From Eledone cirrhosa (taxonomy: Eukaryota; Mollusca; Cephalopoda; Octopoda; Eledonidae): a stretch of DNA of 64,000 nt. Within the stretch, counting starts at the first letter, position 1; the number at the start of each line of letters is the position of its first letter. Of this stretch, positions 26,001 through 40,900 are shown piece after piece. A program made the translations under genes and the position numbers. The notes below the pieces were generated by a model. The model was not told where the DNA came from. It saw only the letters and a list, made by a program, of their open reading frames with translations, and did not search any database. The stretch is from positions 10,163,550 through 10,227,549 of the forward strand of contig OZ024740.1 of assembly GCA_964016885.1 (NCBI GenBank), in the 5' to 3' direction.

Positions 26001-29000
26001 ATAGGTGTTATAGTATAGAGTGTATATAGGTGTTATAGTATAGAGTGTATATAGAGTTATAGTATAAAGTGTATATAGGGTTATAGTATAGAGTGTATAT
26101 AGGGTTATAGTATAGAGTGTATATAGTGTTATAGTATAGAGTGTATATAGGGTTATAGTATAAAGTGTATATAGGGTTATAATATAGAGTGTATATAGGG
26201 TTATAGTATAAAGTGTATATAGGATTATAGTATAGAGTGTATATAGGGTTATAGTATAGAGTGTATATAGGGTTATAGTATAGAGTGTATATAGGGTTAT
26301 AGTATAGAGTGTATATAGGTGTTATAGTATAGAGTGTATATAGGTGTTATAGTATAGAGTGTATATAGGGTTATAGTATAAAGTGTATATAGGGTTATAG
26401 TATAGAGTGTATATAGGGTTATAGTATAAAGTGTATATAGGGTTATAGTATAGAGTGTATATAGGTGTTATAATATAGAGTGTATATAGGGTTATAGTAT
26501 AGAGTGTGTATAGGTGTTATAGTATAGAGTGTATATAGGTGTTATAGTATAGAGTGTATATAGGTGTTATAGTATAGAGTGTATATAGGTGTTATATTAT
26601 AGAGTGTATATAGGTGTTATAGTATAGAGTGTATATAGGTGTTATAGTATAGAGTGTATATAGGTGTTATAGTATAGAGTGTATATAGGTGTTATAGTAT
26701 AGAGTGTATATAGGTATTATAGTATAGAGTGTATATAGGTGTTATAGTATAGAGTGTATGTAGGTGTTATAGTATAGAGTGTTGTAGTATAGAGTGTATA
26801 TAGGTGTTATAGTATAGAGTGTATATAGGTGTTATAGTATAGAGTGTATATCGGTGTTATAGTATAGAGTGTATATAGGTGTTATAGTATAGAGTGTATA
26901 TAGGTGTTATAGTATAGAGTGTATATAGGTGTTATAGTATAGAGTGTATATAGGTGTTATAGTATAGAGTGTATATAGGTGTTATAGTATAGAGTGTATA
27001 TAGGTGTTATAGTATAGAGTGTATATAGGGTTATAGTATAAAGTGTATATAGGGTTATAGTATAGAGTGTATATAGGGTTATAGTATAGAGTGTATATAG
27101 GGTAATAGTATAGAGTGTATATAGTGTTATAGTATAGAGTGTATATAGGTGTTATAGTATAAAGTGTATATAGGGTTATAGTATAGAGTGTATATAGGGT
27201 TATAGTATAGAGTGTATATAGGGTTATAGTATAGAGTGTATATAGGGTTATAGTATAAAGTGTATATAGGGTAATAGTATAGAGTGTATATAGGTGTTAT
27301 AGTATAGAGTGTATATAGGGTTATAGTATAAAGTGTATATAGGGTTATAGTATAGAGTGTATATAGGGTTATAGTATAAAGTGTATATAGGGTTATAGTA
27401 TAGAGTGTATATAGGGTTATAGTATAGAGTGTATATAGGGTTATAGTATAGAGTGTATATAGGGTTATAGTATAGAGTGTATATAGGTGTTATAGTATAG
27501 AGTGTATATAGGTGTTATAGTATAGAGTGTATATAGTGTTATAGTATAAAGTTTATATAGGGTTATAGTATAGAGTGTATATAGGGTTATAGTATAAAGT
27601 GTATATAGGGTTATAGTATAGAGTGTATATAGGGTTATAGTATAGAGTGTATATAGGGTTATAGTATAGAGTGTATAGAGGGTTATAGTATAAAGTGTAT
27701 ATAGGATTATAGTATAGAGTGTATATAGGGTTATATTATAGAGTGTATATAGGGTTATAGTATAGAGTTTATATAGGTGTTATAGTATAGAGTGTATATA
27801 GGTGTTATAGTATAGAGTGTATATAGGGTTATAGTATAAAGTGTATATAGGGTTATAGTATAGAGTGTATATAGGGTTATAGTATAGAGTGTAGATAGGG
27901 TTATAGTATAGAGTGTATATAGGTGTTATAGTATAGAGTGTATATAGGTGTTATAGTATAGAGTGTATATAGGGTTATATTATAAAGTGTATATAGGGTT
28001 ATAGTATAGAGTGTATATAGGGTTATAGTATAGAGTGTATATAGGGTTATAGTATAGAGTGTATATAGAGTTATATTATAGAGTGTATATAGGTGTTATA
28101 GTATAGAGTGTATATAGGTGTTATAGTATAGAGTGTATATCGGTGTTATAGTATAGAGTGTATAGAGGTGTTATAGTATAGAGTGTATATAGGGTTATAG
28201 TATAGTGTGTATATAGGGTTATAGTATAGAGTGTAAATAGGGTTATAGTATAGAGTGTATATAGGTGTTATAGTATAAAGTGTATATAGGGTTATAGTAT
28301 AGAGTGTATATAGGGTTATAGTATAGAGTGTATGTAGGTGTTATAGTATAGAGTGTATATAGGGTTATAGTATGGAGTGTATATAGGTGTTATAGTATAG
28401 AGTGTATATAGGTGTTATAGTATAGAGTGTATATTGGGTTATATTATAGAATGTATATAGGGTTATAGTATAGAGTGTATATAGGGTTATAGTATAGAGT
28501 GTATATAGGTGTTATAGTATAGAGTGTATATAGGTGTTATAGTATAGAGTGTATATCGGTGTTATTGTATAGAGTATATATAGGTGTTATAGTATAGAGT
28601 GTATGTAGGTGTTATAGTATAGAGTGTATATAGGTGTTATAGTATAGAGTGTATATAGGGTTATAGTATAGAGTGTATATAGGTGTTATAGTATAGAGTG
28701 TATATAGGTGTTATAGTATAGAGTGTATATCGGTGTTATAGTATAGAGTATATATAGGTGTTATAATATAGAGTATATATAGGGTTATAGTATAGAGTGT
28801 ATATAGGTGTTATAGTATAGAGTGTGTATAGGTGTTATAATATAGAGTGTATATAGGTGTTATAGTATAGAGTGTATGTAGGGGGTATATTATAGAGTAT
28901 ATATAGGTGTTATAGTATAGAGTATATATAGGTGTTATAGTATAGAGTGTATATAGGTGTTATAGTATGGAGTGTATATAGGGTTATAGTATAGAGTGTA

Positions 29001-29842
29001 TATAGGTTTTATAGTATAGAGTGTATATCGGTGTTATAGTATAGAGTATATATAGGTGTTATAGTATAGAGTGTATATAGGTGTTATAGTATAGAGTGTA
29101 TATAGGGTTATAGTATAGAGTTTATATAGGTGTTATAGTATAGCGTGTATATTGGTGTTATAGTATAGAGTGTATATAGGTGTTATAGTATAAAGTGTAT
29201 ATAGTGTTATAGTATAGAGTGTATATAGGGTTATAGTATAGAGTGTATAAAGGGTTATAGTATAGAGTGTATATAGGGTTATAGTATAAAGTGATTCTAG
29301 GGTTATAGTATAGAGTGTATATAGGGTTATAGTATAGAGTGTATATAGGGTTATAGTATAGAGTGTATATAGGGTTATAGTATAGAGTATATAAAGGTGT
29401 TATAGTATAGAGTGTATATAGGTGTTATAGTATAGAGTGTATATAGGTGTTATAGTATAGAGTGTATATAGAGTTATAGTATAAAGTGTATATAGGGTTA
29501 TAGTATAGAGTGTATATAGGGTTATAGTATAGAGTGTATATAGTGTTATAGTATAGAGTGTATATAGGGTTATAGTATAAAGTGTATATAGGGTTATAGT
29601 ATAGAGTGTATATAGGGTTATAGTATAAAGTGTATATAGGATTATAGTATAGAGTGTATATAGGGTTATAGTATAGAGTGTATATAGGGTTATAGTATAG
29701 AGTGTATATAGGGTTATAGTATAGAGTGTATATAGGTGTTATAGTATAGAGTGTATATAGGTGTTATAGTATAGAGTGTATATAGGGTTATAGGATAAAG
29801 TGTATATAGGGTTATAGTATAGAGTGTATATAGGGTTATAGT
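23009..29842 (+). repeat. ~3,416-bp tandem segmental duplication
   Basis: Copies are about 23,009-26,425 and 26,426-29,842. Private markers align: truncated gagtgttgtag unit at 23,365/26,781, ggtaatag at 23,685/27,101, tagagggtt at 24,261/27,676, agtgattctaggg at 25,876/29,293 and tatagtgttatag at 26,124/29,541. Offsets are 3,415-3,417. Alignment ends at about 26,425/29,842, and copy 2 begins with the same context as 23,009, so the two copies are directly adjacent. Each copy opens with a run of roughly 20 B-type units. Confidence 0.9.
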
Positions 29843-31900
29843 ATAGAGTGTATATAGGGTTATAGTATAGAGTGTATATAGGGTTATAGTATAGAGTGTA
29901 TATAGGGTTATAGTATAGAGTGTATATAGGTGTTATAGTATAGAGTGTATATAGGTGTTATAGTATAGAGTGTATATAGGGTTATAGTATAGAGTGTATA
30001 GAGGTGTTATAGTATAGAGTGTATATAGGGTTATAGTATAGTGTGTATATAGGGTTATAGTATAGAGTGTATATAGGGTTATAGTATAGAGTGTATATAG
30101 GTGTTATAGTATAGAGTGTATATAGGTGTTATAGTATAGAGTGTATATAGGGTTATAGTATAAAGTGTATATAGGGTTATAGTATAGAGTGTATATAGGG
30201 TTATAGTATAGAGTGTATATAGGGTTATAGTATAGAGTGTATATAGGTGTTATAGTATAGAGTGTATATAGGTGTTATAGTATAGAGTGTATATCGGTGT
30301 TATAGTATAGAGTATATATAGGTGTTATAATATAGAGTATATATAGGGTTATAGTATAGAGTGTATATAGGTGTTATAGTATAGAGTGTGTATAGGTGTT
30401 ATAGTATAGAGTGTATATAGGTGTTATAGTATAGAGTGTATATAGGTGTTATAGTATAGAGTGTATGTAGGGGGTATATTATAGAGTATATATAGGTGTT
30501 ATAGTATAGAGTATATATAGGTGTTATAGTATAGAGTGTATATAGGTGTTATAGTATGGAGTGTATATAGGGTTATAGTATAGAGTGTATATAGGTGTTA
30601 TAGTATAGAGTGTATATCGGTGTTATAGTATAGAGTATATATAGGTGTTATAGTATAGAGTGTATATAGGTGTTATAGTATAGAGTGTATATAGGGTTAT
30701 AGTATAGAGTTTATATAGGTGTTATAGTATAGAGTGTATATTGGTGTTATAGTATAGAGTGTATATAGGTGTTATAGTATAGAGTGTATATAGGTGTTAT
30801 AGTATAAAGTGTATATAGGGTTATAGTATAGAGTGTATATAGGGTTATAGTATAGAGTGTATATAGGGTTATAGTATAGAGTGTATATAGGGTTATAGTA
30901 TAAAGTGATTCTAGGGTTATAGTATAGAGTGTATATAGGGTTATAGTATAGAGTGTATATAGGGTTATAGTATAGAATGTATATAGGGTTATAGTATAGA
31001 GTATATAAAGGTGTTATAGTATAGAGTGTATATAGGTGTTATAGTATAGAGTGTATATAGGTGTTATAGTATAGAGTGTATATAGAGTTATAGTATAAAG
31101 TGTATATAGGGTTATAGTATAGAGTGTATATAGGGTTATAGTATAGAGTGTATATAGTGTTATAGTATAGAGTGTATATAGGGTTATAGTATAAAGTGTA
31201 TATAGGGTTATAGTATAGAGTGTATATAGGGTTATAGTATAAAGTGTATATAGGATTATAGTATAGAGTGTATATAGGGTTATAGTATAGAGTGTATATA
31301 GGGTTATAGTATAGAGTGTATATAGGGTTATAGTATAGAGTGTATATAGGTGTTATAGTATAGAGTGTATATAGGTGTTATAGTATAGAGTGTATATAGG
31401 GTTATAGTATAAAGTGTATATAGGGTTATAGTATAGAGTGTATATAGGGTTATAGTATAGAGTGTATATAGGGTTATAGTATAGAGTGTATATAGGGTTA
31501 TAGTATAGAGTGTATATAGGGTTATAGTATAGAGTGTATATAGGTGTTATAGTATAGAGTGTATATAGGTGTTATAGTATAGAGTGTATATAGGGTTATA
31601 GTATAGAGTGTATAGAGGTGTTATAGTATAGAGTGTATATAGGGTTATAGTATAGTGTGTATATAGGGTTATAGTATAGAGTGTATATAGGGTTATAGTA
31701 TAGAGTGTATATAGGTGTTATAGTATAGAGTGTATATAGGTGTTATAGTATAGAGTGTATATAGGGTTATAGTATAAAGTGTATATAGGGTTATAGTATA
31801 GAGTGTATATAGGGTTATAGTATAGAGTGTATATAGGGTTATAGTATAGAGTGTATATAGGGTTATAGTATAGAGTGTATATAGGGTTATAGTATAGAGT
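28700..31900 (+). repeat. ~1.6-kb tandem duplication overlapping the previous one
   Basis: Markers at 28,731/30,295 (tatatcgg, offset 1,564), 29,293/30,907 (agtgattctaggg, offset 1,614) and 30,001/31,615 (tagaggtg, offset 1,614) define a second, overlapping duplication. The change from 1,564 to 1,614 equals two gained 25-bp units. It lies partly inside copy 2 of the 3.4-kb duplication and must be later than it, or the two events share a breakpoint region. Confidence 0.75.
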
Positions 31901-34900
31901 GTATATAGGTGTTATAGTATAGAGTGTATATAGGTGTTATAGTATAGAGTGTATATCGGTGTTATAGTATAGAGTGTATAGAGGTGTTATAGTATAGAGT
32001 GTATATAGGGTTATAGTATAGTGTGTATATAGGGTTATAGTATAGAGTGTATATAGGGTTATAGTATAGAGTGTATATAGGTGTTATAGTATAAAGTGTA
32101 TATAGGGTTATAGTATAGAGTGTATATAGGGTTATAGTATAGAGTGTATGTAGGTGTTATAGTATAGAGTGTATATAGGGTTATAGTATGGAGTGTATAT
32201 AGGTGTTATAGTATAGAGTGTATATAGGTGTTATAGTATAGAGTGTATATAGGGTTATAGTATAGAATGTATATAGGGTTATAGTATAGAGTGTATATAG
32301 GGTTATAGTATAGAGTGTATATAGGTGTTATAGTATAGAGTGTATATAGGTGTTATAGTATAGAGTGTATATCGGTGTTATTGTATAGAGTATATATAGG
32401 TGTTATAGTATAGAGTATGTATAGGTGTTATAGTATAGAGTGTATATAGGTGTTATAGTATAGAGTGTATATAGGTGTTATAGTATAGAGTGTATATAGG
32501 TGTTATAGTATAGAGTGTATATAGGGTTATAGTATAGAGTATGTATAGGTGTTATAATATAGAGTGTATATAGGTGTTATAGTATAGAGTGTATATAGGG
32601 TTATAGTATAGAGTGTATATAGGGTTATAGTATAGAGTGTATATAGGGGTATAGTATAGAGTATATATAGGTGTTATAGTATAGAGTATATATAGGTGTT
32701 ATAGTATAGAGTGTATATAGGTGTTATAGTATGGAGTGTATATAGGGTTATAGTATAGAGTGTATATAGGGTTATAGTATAGAGTGTATATAGGGTTATA
32801 GTATAGAGTGTATATAGGTGTTATAGTATAGAGTGTATATAGGTGTTATAGTATAGAGTGTATATAGGTATTATAATATAGAGTGTATGTAGGTGTTATA
32901 GTATAGAGTGTATATCGGTGTTATAGTATAGAGTATATATAGGTGTTATAGTATAGAGTGTATATAGCTGTTATAGTATAGAGTGTATATAGGGTTATAG
33001 TATAGAGTGTATATAGGTGTTATAGTATAGAGTGTATATAGGGTTACAGTATAGAGTTTATATAGGTGTTATAGTATAGAGTGTATATAGGTGTTATAGT
33101 ATAGAGTGTATATAGGTGTTATAGTATAGAGTGTATATAGGTGTTATAGTATAAAGTGTATATAGGGTTATAGTATAGCGTGTATATAGGGTTATAGTAT
33201 AGAGTGTATATAGGGTTATAGTATAGAGTGTATATAGGGTTATAGTATAAAGTGTATATAGGGTTATAGTATAGAGTGTATATAGGGTTATAGTATAGAG
33301 TGTATATAGGGTTATAGTATAGAGTGTATATAGGGTTATAGTATAGAGTATATATAGGTGTTATAGTATAGAGTGTATATAGGTGTTATAGTATAGAGTG
33401 TATATAGGGTTATAGTATAAAGTGTATATAGGGTTATAGTATAGAGTGTATATAGGGTTATAGTATAGAGTGTATATAGGGTTATAGTATAAAGTGTATA
33501 TAGGGTTATAGTATAGAGTGTATATAGGGTTATAGTATAGAGTGTATATAGGGTTATAGTATAGAGTGTATATAGGGTTATAGTATAGAGTGTATATAGG
33601 TGTTATAGTATAAAGTGTATATAGGGTTATAGTATAGAGTGTATATAGGGTTATAGTATAGAGTGTATATAGGGTTATAGTATAAAGTGTATATAGGGTT
33701 ATAGTATAGAGTGTATATAGGGTTATAGTATAAAGTGTATATAGGATTATAGTATAGAGTGTATATAGGGTTATAGTATAGAGTGTATATAGGGTTATAG
33801 TATAGAGTGTATATAGGATTATAGTATAGAGTGTATATAGGTGTTATAGTATAGAGTGTATATAGGTGTTATAGTATAGAGTGTATATAGGGTTATAGTA
33901 TAGAGTGTATATAGGGTTATAGTATAGAGTGTATATAGGGTTATAGTATAAAGTGTATATAGGATTATAGTATAGAGTGTATATAGGGTTATAGTATAGA
34001 GTGTATATAGGGTTATAGTATAGAGTGTATATAGGGTTATAGTATAGAGTGTATATAGGTGTTATAGTATAGAGTGTATATAGGTGTTATAGTATAGAGT
34101 GTATATAGGGTTATAGTATAGAGTGTATATAGGGTTATAGTATAGAGTGTATATAGGTGTTATAGTATAAAGTGTATATAGGGTTATAGTATAGAGTGTA
34201 TATAGGGTTATAGTATAGAGTGTATATAGGGTTATAGTACAGAGTGTATATAGGGTTATAGTATAAAGTCTATATAGGGTAATAGTATAGAGTGTATATA
34301 GGGTTATAGTATAAAGTGTATATAGGGTTATAGTATAGAGTGTATATAGGTTTATAGTATAGAGTGTATATAGGGTAATAGTATAGAGTGTATATAGGTG
34401 TTATAGTATAGAGTGTATATAGGGTTATAGTATAAAGTGTATATAGGGTTATAGTATAGAGTGTATATAGGGTTATAGTATAAAGTGTATATAGGGTTAT
34501 AGTATAGAGTGTATATAGGTGTTATAGTATAGAGTGTATATAGGGTTATAGTATAAAGTGTATATAGGGTTATAGTATAGAGTGTATATAGGGTTATAGT
34601 ATAGAGTGTATATAGGGTTATAGTATAGAGTGTATATAGGGTTATAGTATAAAGTGTATATAGGGTTATAGTATAGAGTGTATATAGGGTTATAGTATAG
34701 AGTGTATATAGGGTTACAGTATAGAGTGTATATAGGGTTATAGTATAGAGTGTATATAGGTGTTATAGTATAGAGTGTATATAGGTGTTATAGTATAGAG
34801 TGTATATAGAGTTATGGTATAAAGTGTATATAGGGTTATAGTATAGAGTGTATATAGGGTTATAGTATAGAGTGTATATAGGGTTATATTATAGAGTGTA

Positions 34901-37900
34901 TATAGGGTTATAGTATAAAGTGTATATAGGGTTATAGTATAGAGTGTATATGGGGTTATAGTATAAAGTGTATATAGGATTATAGTATAGAGTGTATATA
35001 GGGTTATAGTATAGAGTGTATATAGGGTTATAGTATAGAGTGTATATAGGGTTATAGTATAGAGTGTATATAGGTGTTATAATATAGAGTGTATATACGT
35101 GTTATAGTATAGAGTGTATATAGGGTTATAGTATAAAGTGTATATAGGGTTATAGTATAGAGTGTATATAGGGTTATAGTATAGAGTGTATATAGGGTTA
35201 TAGTATAGAGTGTATATAGGTGTTATAGTATAGAGTGTATATAGGTGTTATAGTATAGAGTGTATATCGGTGTTATAGTATAGAGTGTATATAGGTGTTA
35301 TAGTATAGAGTGTATATCGGTGTTATAGCATAGAGTGTATATAGGTGTTATAGTATAGAGTGTATATAGGGTTAGAGTATAGAGTGTATATAGGTGTTAT
35401 AGTATAGAGTGTATGTAGGTGTTATAGTATAGAGTGTATATAGGGTTATAGTATAGAATGTATATAGGTGTTATAGTATAGAGTGTATATAGGGTTAGAG
35501 TATAGAGTGTATATAGGGTTATAGTATAGAGTGTATATAGGTGTTATAGTATAGAGTGTATATAGGTGTTATAGTATAGAGTGTATATCGGTGTTATTGT
35601 ATAGAGTATATATAGGTGTCATAGTATAGAGTGTATGTAGGTGTTATAGTATAGAGTGTATATAGGTGTTATAGTATAGAGTTTATATAGGGTTATAGTA
35701 TAGAGTTTATATAGGTGTTATAGTATAGAGTGTATATAGGTGTTATAGTATAGAGTGTATATCGGTGTTATAGTATAGAGTATATATAGGTGTTATAATA
35801 TAGAGTATATATAGGGTTATAGTATAGAGTGTATATAGGTGTTATAGTATAGAGTTTATGTAGGGGGTATAGTATAGAGTATATATAGGTGTTATAGTAT
35901 AGAGTATATATAGGTGTTATAGTATAGAGTGTATATAGGTGTTATAGTATGGAGTGTATATAGGGTTATAGTATAGAGTGTATATAGGTGTTATAATATA
36001 GAGTGTATATAGGTGTTATAGTATAGAGTATATATAGGTGTTATAGTATAGAGTGTATATAAGTGTTATAGTATAGAGTGTATATAGGTGTTATAGTATA
36101 GAGTGTATATAGGGTTATAGTATAGAGTGTATATATGGTTATAGTATAGAGTGTATATAAGTGTTATAGTATAGAGTGTATATAGGGTTATAGTATAAAG
36201 TGTATATAGGGTTATAGTATAGAGTGTATATAGGGTTATAGTATAGAGTGTATATAGGTGTTATAGTATAGAGTGTATATAGGTGTTATAGTATAGAGTA
36301 TATATAGGTGTTATAATATAGTGTATATATAGGTGTTATAGTATAGAGTGTATATAGGGTTATAGTATAGAGTGTATATAGGTGTCATAGTATAGAGTGT
36401 ATATAGGTGTTATAGTATAGAGTGTGTATAGGTGTTATAGTATAGAGTGTATATAGGTGTTATAGTATAGAGTGTATATAGGTGTTATAGTATAGAGTGT
36501 ATATAGGGTTATAGTATAGAGTGTATATAGGGTTATAGTATAGAGTGTATATAGGTGTTATAGTATATAGTGTATATAGGGTTATAGTATAGAGTGTATA
36601 TAGGGTTATAGTATAGAGTGTATATAGGTGTTATAGTATAGAGTGTATATCGGGTTATAGTATAGAGTGTATATAGGTTATAGTATAGAGTGTATATAGG
36701 TGTTATAGTATAGAGTGTATATAGGTGTTATAGTATAGAGTGTATATAGGGTTATAGTATAGAGTGTATATAGGGTTATAATATAGAGTGTATATAGGTG
36801 TTATAGTATAGAGTGTATATAGGTGTTATAGTATAGAGTGTATATAGGGTTATAGTATAGAGTGTATATAGGGTTATAGTATAGAGTGTATATAGGTGTT
36901 ATAGTATATAGTGTATATAGGGTTATAGTATAGAGTGTATATAGGGTTATAGTATAGAGTGTATATAGGTGTATAGTATAGAGTGTATATAGGGTTATAG
37001 TATAGAGTGTATATAGGGTTATAGTATAAAGTGTATATAGGGTTATAGTATAGAGTGTATATAGGGTTATAGTATAGAGTGTATATAGGGTTATAGTATA
37101 GAGTGTATATAGGTGTTATAGTATAGAGTATATATAGGTGTTATAGTATAGAGTGTATATAGGTGTTATAGTATAAAGTGTATATAGGATTATAGTATAG
37201 AGTGTATATAGGGTTATAGTATAGAGTGTATATAGGGTTATAGTATAGAGTGTATATAGGATTATAGTATAAAGTGTATATAGGGTTATAGTATAGAGTG
37301 TATATAGGTGTTATAGTATAGAATGTATATAGGGTTATAGTATAAAGTGTATATAGGGTTATAGTATAGAGTGTATATAGGTGTTATAATATAGAGTGTA
37401 TATAGGGTTATAGTATAGAGTGTATATAGGTGTTATAGTATAGAGTGTATATAGGTGTTATAGTATAGAGTGTATATACGTGTTATAGTAGTGTGTATAG
37501 GTGTTATAGTATAGAGTGTATATAGGTGTTATAGTATAGAGTGTATATAGGTGTTATAGTATAGAGTGTATATAGGTGTTATAGTATAGAGTGTATATAG
37601 GTGTTATAGTATAGAGTGTATATAGGTGTTATAGTATAGAGTGTGTATAGGTGTTATAGTATAGAGTGTATATAGGTGTTATAGTATAGAGTGTATATAG
37701 GTGTTATAGTATAGAGTGTATATAGGTGTTATAGTATAGAGTGTATATAGGTGTTATAGTATAGAGTGTATATAGGTGTTATAGTATAGAGTGTATATAG
37801 GTGTTATAGTATAGAGTGTATATAGGTGTTATAGTATAGAGTGTATATAGGTGTTATAGTATAGAGTGTATATAGGTGTTATAGTATAAAGTGTATATAG

Positions 37901-40900
37901 GGTTATAGTATAGAGTGTATATAGGGTTATAGTATAGAGTGTATATAGGGTTATAGTATAGAGTGTATATAGGGTTATAGTATAAAGTGATTCTAGGGTT
38001 ATAGTATAGAGTGTATATAGGGTTATAGTATAGAGTGTATATAGGGTTATAGTATAGAGTGTATATAGGGTTATAGTATAGAGTATATAAAGGTGTTATA
38101 GTATAGAGTGTATATAGGTGTTATAGTATAGAGTGTATATAGGTGTTATAGTATAGAGTGTATATAGAGTTATAGTATAAAGTGTATATAGGGTTATAGT
38201 ATAGAGTGTATATAGGGTTATAGTATAGAGTGTATATAGTGTTATAGTATAGAGTGTATATAGGGTTATAGTATAAAGTGTATATAGGGTTATAGTATAG
38301 AGTGTATATAGGGTTATAGTATAAAGTGTATATAGGATTATAGTATAGAGTGTATATAGGGTTATAGTATAGAGTGTATATAGGGTTATAGTATAGAGTG
38401 TATATAGGGTTATAGTATAGAGTGTATATAGGTGTTATAGTATAGAGTGTATATAGGTGTTATAGTATAGAGTGTATATAGGGTTATAGTATAAAGTGTA
38501 TATAGGGTTATAGTATAGAGTGTATATAGGGTTATAGTATAGAGTGTATATAGGGTTATAGTATAGAGTGTATATAGGGTTATAGTATAGAGTGTATATA
38601 GGGTTATAGTATAGAGTGTATATAGGTGTTATAGTATAGAGTGTATATAGGTGTTATAGTATAGAGTGTATATAGGGTTATAGTATAGAGTGTATAGAGG
38701 TGTTATAGTATAGAGTGTATATAGGGTTATAGTATAGTGTGTATATAGGGTTATAGTATAGAGTGTATATAGGGTTATAGTATAGAGTGTATATAGGTGT
38801 TATAGTATAGAGTGTATATAGGTGTTATAGTATAGAGTGTATATAGGGTTATAGTATAAAGTGTATATAGGGTTATAGTATAGAGTGTATATAGGGTTAT
38901 AGTATAGAGTGTATATAGGGTTATAGTATAGAGTGTATATAGGGTTATAGTATAGAGTGTATATAGGGTTATAGTATAGAGTGTATATAGGTGTTATAGT
39001 ATAGAGTGTATATAGGTGTTATAGTATAGAGTGTATATCGGTGTTATAGTATAGAGTGTATAGAGGTGTTATAGTATAGAGTGTATATAGGGTTATAGTA
39101 TAGTGTGTATATAGGGTTATAGTATAGAGTGTATATAGGGTTATAGTATAGAGTGTATATAGGTGTTATAGTATAAAGTGTATATAGGGTTATAGTATAG
39201 AGTGTATATAGGGTTATAGTATAGAGTGTATGTAGGTGTTATAGTATAGAGTGTATATAGGGTTATAGTATGGAGTGTATATAGGTGTTATAGTATAGAG
39301 TGTATATAGGTGTTATAGTATAGAGTGTATATAGGGTTATAGTATAGAATGTATATAGGGTTATAGTATAGAGTGTATATAGGGTTATAGTATAGAGTGT
39401 ATATAGGTGTTATAGTATAGAGTGTATATAGGTGTTATAGTATAGAGTGTATATCGGTGTTATTGTATAGAGTATATATAGGTGTTATAGTATAGAGTAT
39501 GTATAGGTGTTATAGTATAGAGTGTATATAGGTGTTATAGTATAGAGTGTATATAGGTGTTATAGTATAGAGTGTATATAGGTGTTATAGTATAGAGTGT
39601 ATATAGGGTTATAGTATAGAGTATGTATAGGTGTTATAATATAGAGTGTATATAGGTGTTATAGTATAGAGTGTATATAGGGTTATAGTATAGAGTGTAT
39701 ATAGGGTTATAGTATAGAGTGTATATAGGGGTATAGTATAGAGTATATATAGGTGTTATAGTATAGAGTATATATAGGTGTTATAGTATAGAGTGTATAT
39801 AGGTGTTATAGTATGGAGTGTATATAGGGTTATAGTATAGAGTGTATATAGGGTTATAGTATAGAGTGTATATAGGGTTATAGTATAGAGTGTATATAGG
39901 TGTTATAGTATAGAGTGTATATAGGTGTTATAGTATAGAGTGTATATAGGTATTATAATATAGAGTGTATGTAGGTGTTATAGTATAGAGTGTATATCGG
40001 TGTTATAGTATAGAGTATATATAGGTGTTATAGTATAGAGTGTATATAGCTGTTATAGTATAGAGTGTATATAGGGTTATAGTATAGAGTGTATATAGGT
40101 GTTATAGTATAGAGTGTATATAGGGTTACAGTATAGAGTTTATATAGGTGTTATAGTATAGAGTGTATATAGGTGTTATAGTATAGAGTGTATATAGGTG
40201 TTATAGTATAGAGTGTATATAGGTGTTATAGTATAAAGTGTATATAGGGTTATAGTATAGCGTGTATATAGGGTTATAGTATAGAGTGTATATAGGGTTA
40301 TAGTATAGAGTGTATATAGGGTTATAGTATAAAGTGTATATAGGGTTATAGTATAGAGTGTATATAGGGTTATAGTATAGAGTGTATATAGGGTTATAGT
40401 ATAGAGTGTATATAGGGTTATAGTATAGAGTATATATAGGTGTTATAGTATAGAGTGTATATAGGTGTTATAGTATAGAGTGTATATAGGGTTATAGTAT
40501 AAAGTGTATATAGGGTTATAGTATAGAGTGTATATAGGGTTATAGTATAGAGTGTATATAGGGTTATAGTATAAAGTGTATATAGGGTTATAGTATAGAG
40601 TGTATATAGGGTTATAGTATAGAGTGTATATAGGGTTATAGTATAGAGTGTATATAGGTGTTATAGTATAAAGTGTATATAGGGTTATAGTATAGAGTGT
40701 ATATAGGGTTATAGTATAGAGTGTATATAGGGTTATAGTATAAAGTGTATATAGGGTTATAGTATAGAGTGTATATAGGGTTATAGTATAAAGTGTATAT
40801 AGGATTATAGTATAGAGTGTATATAGGGTTATAGTATAGAGTGTATATAGGGTTATAGTATAGAGTGTATATAGGATTATAGTATAGAGTGTATATAGGT

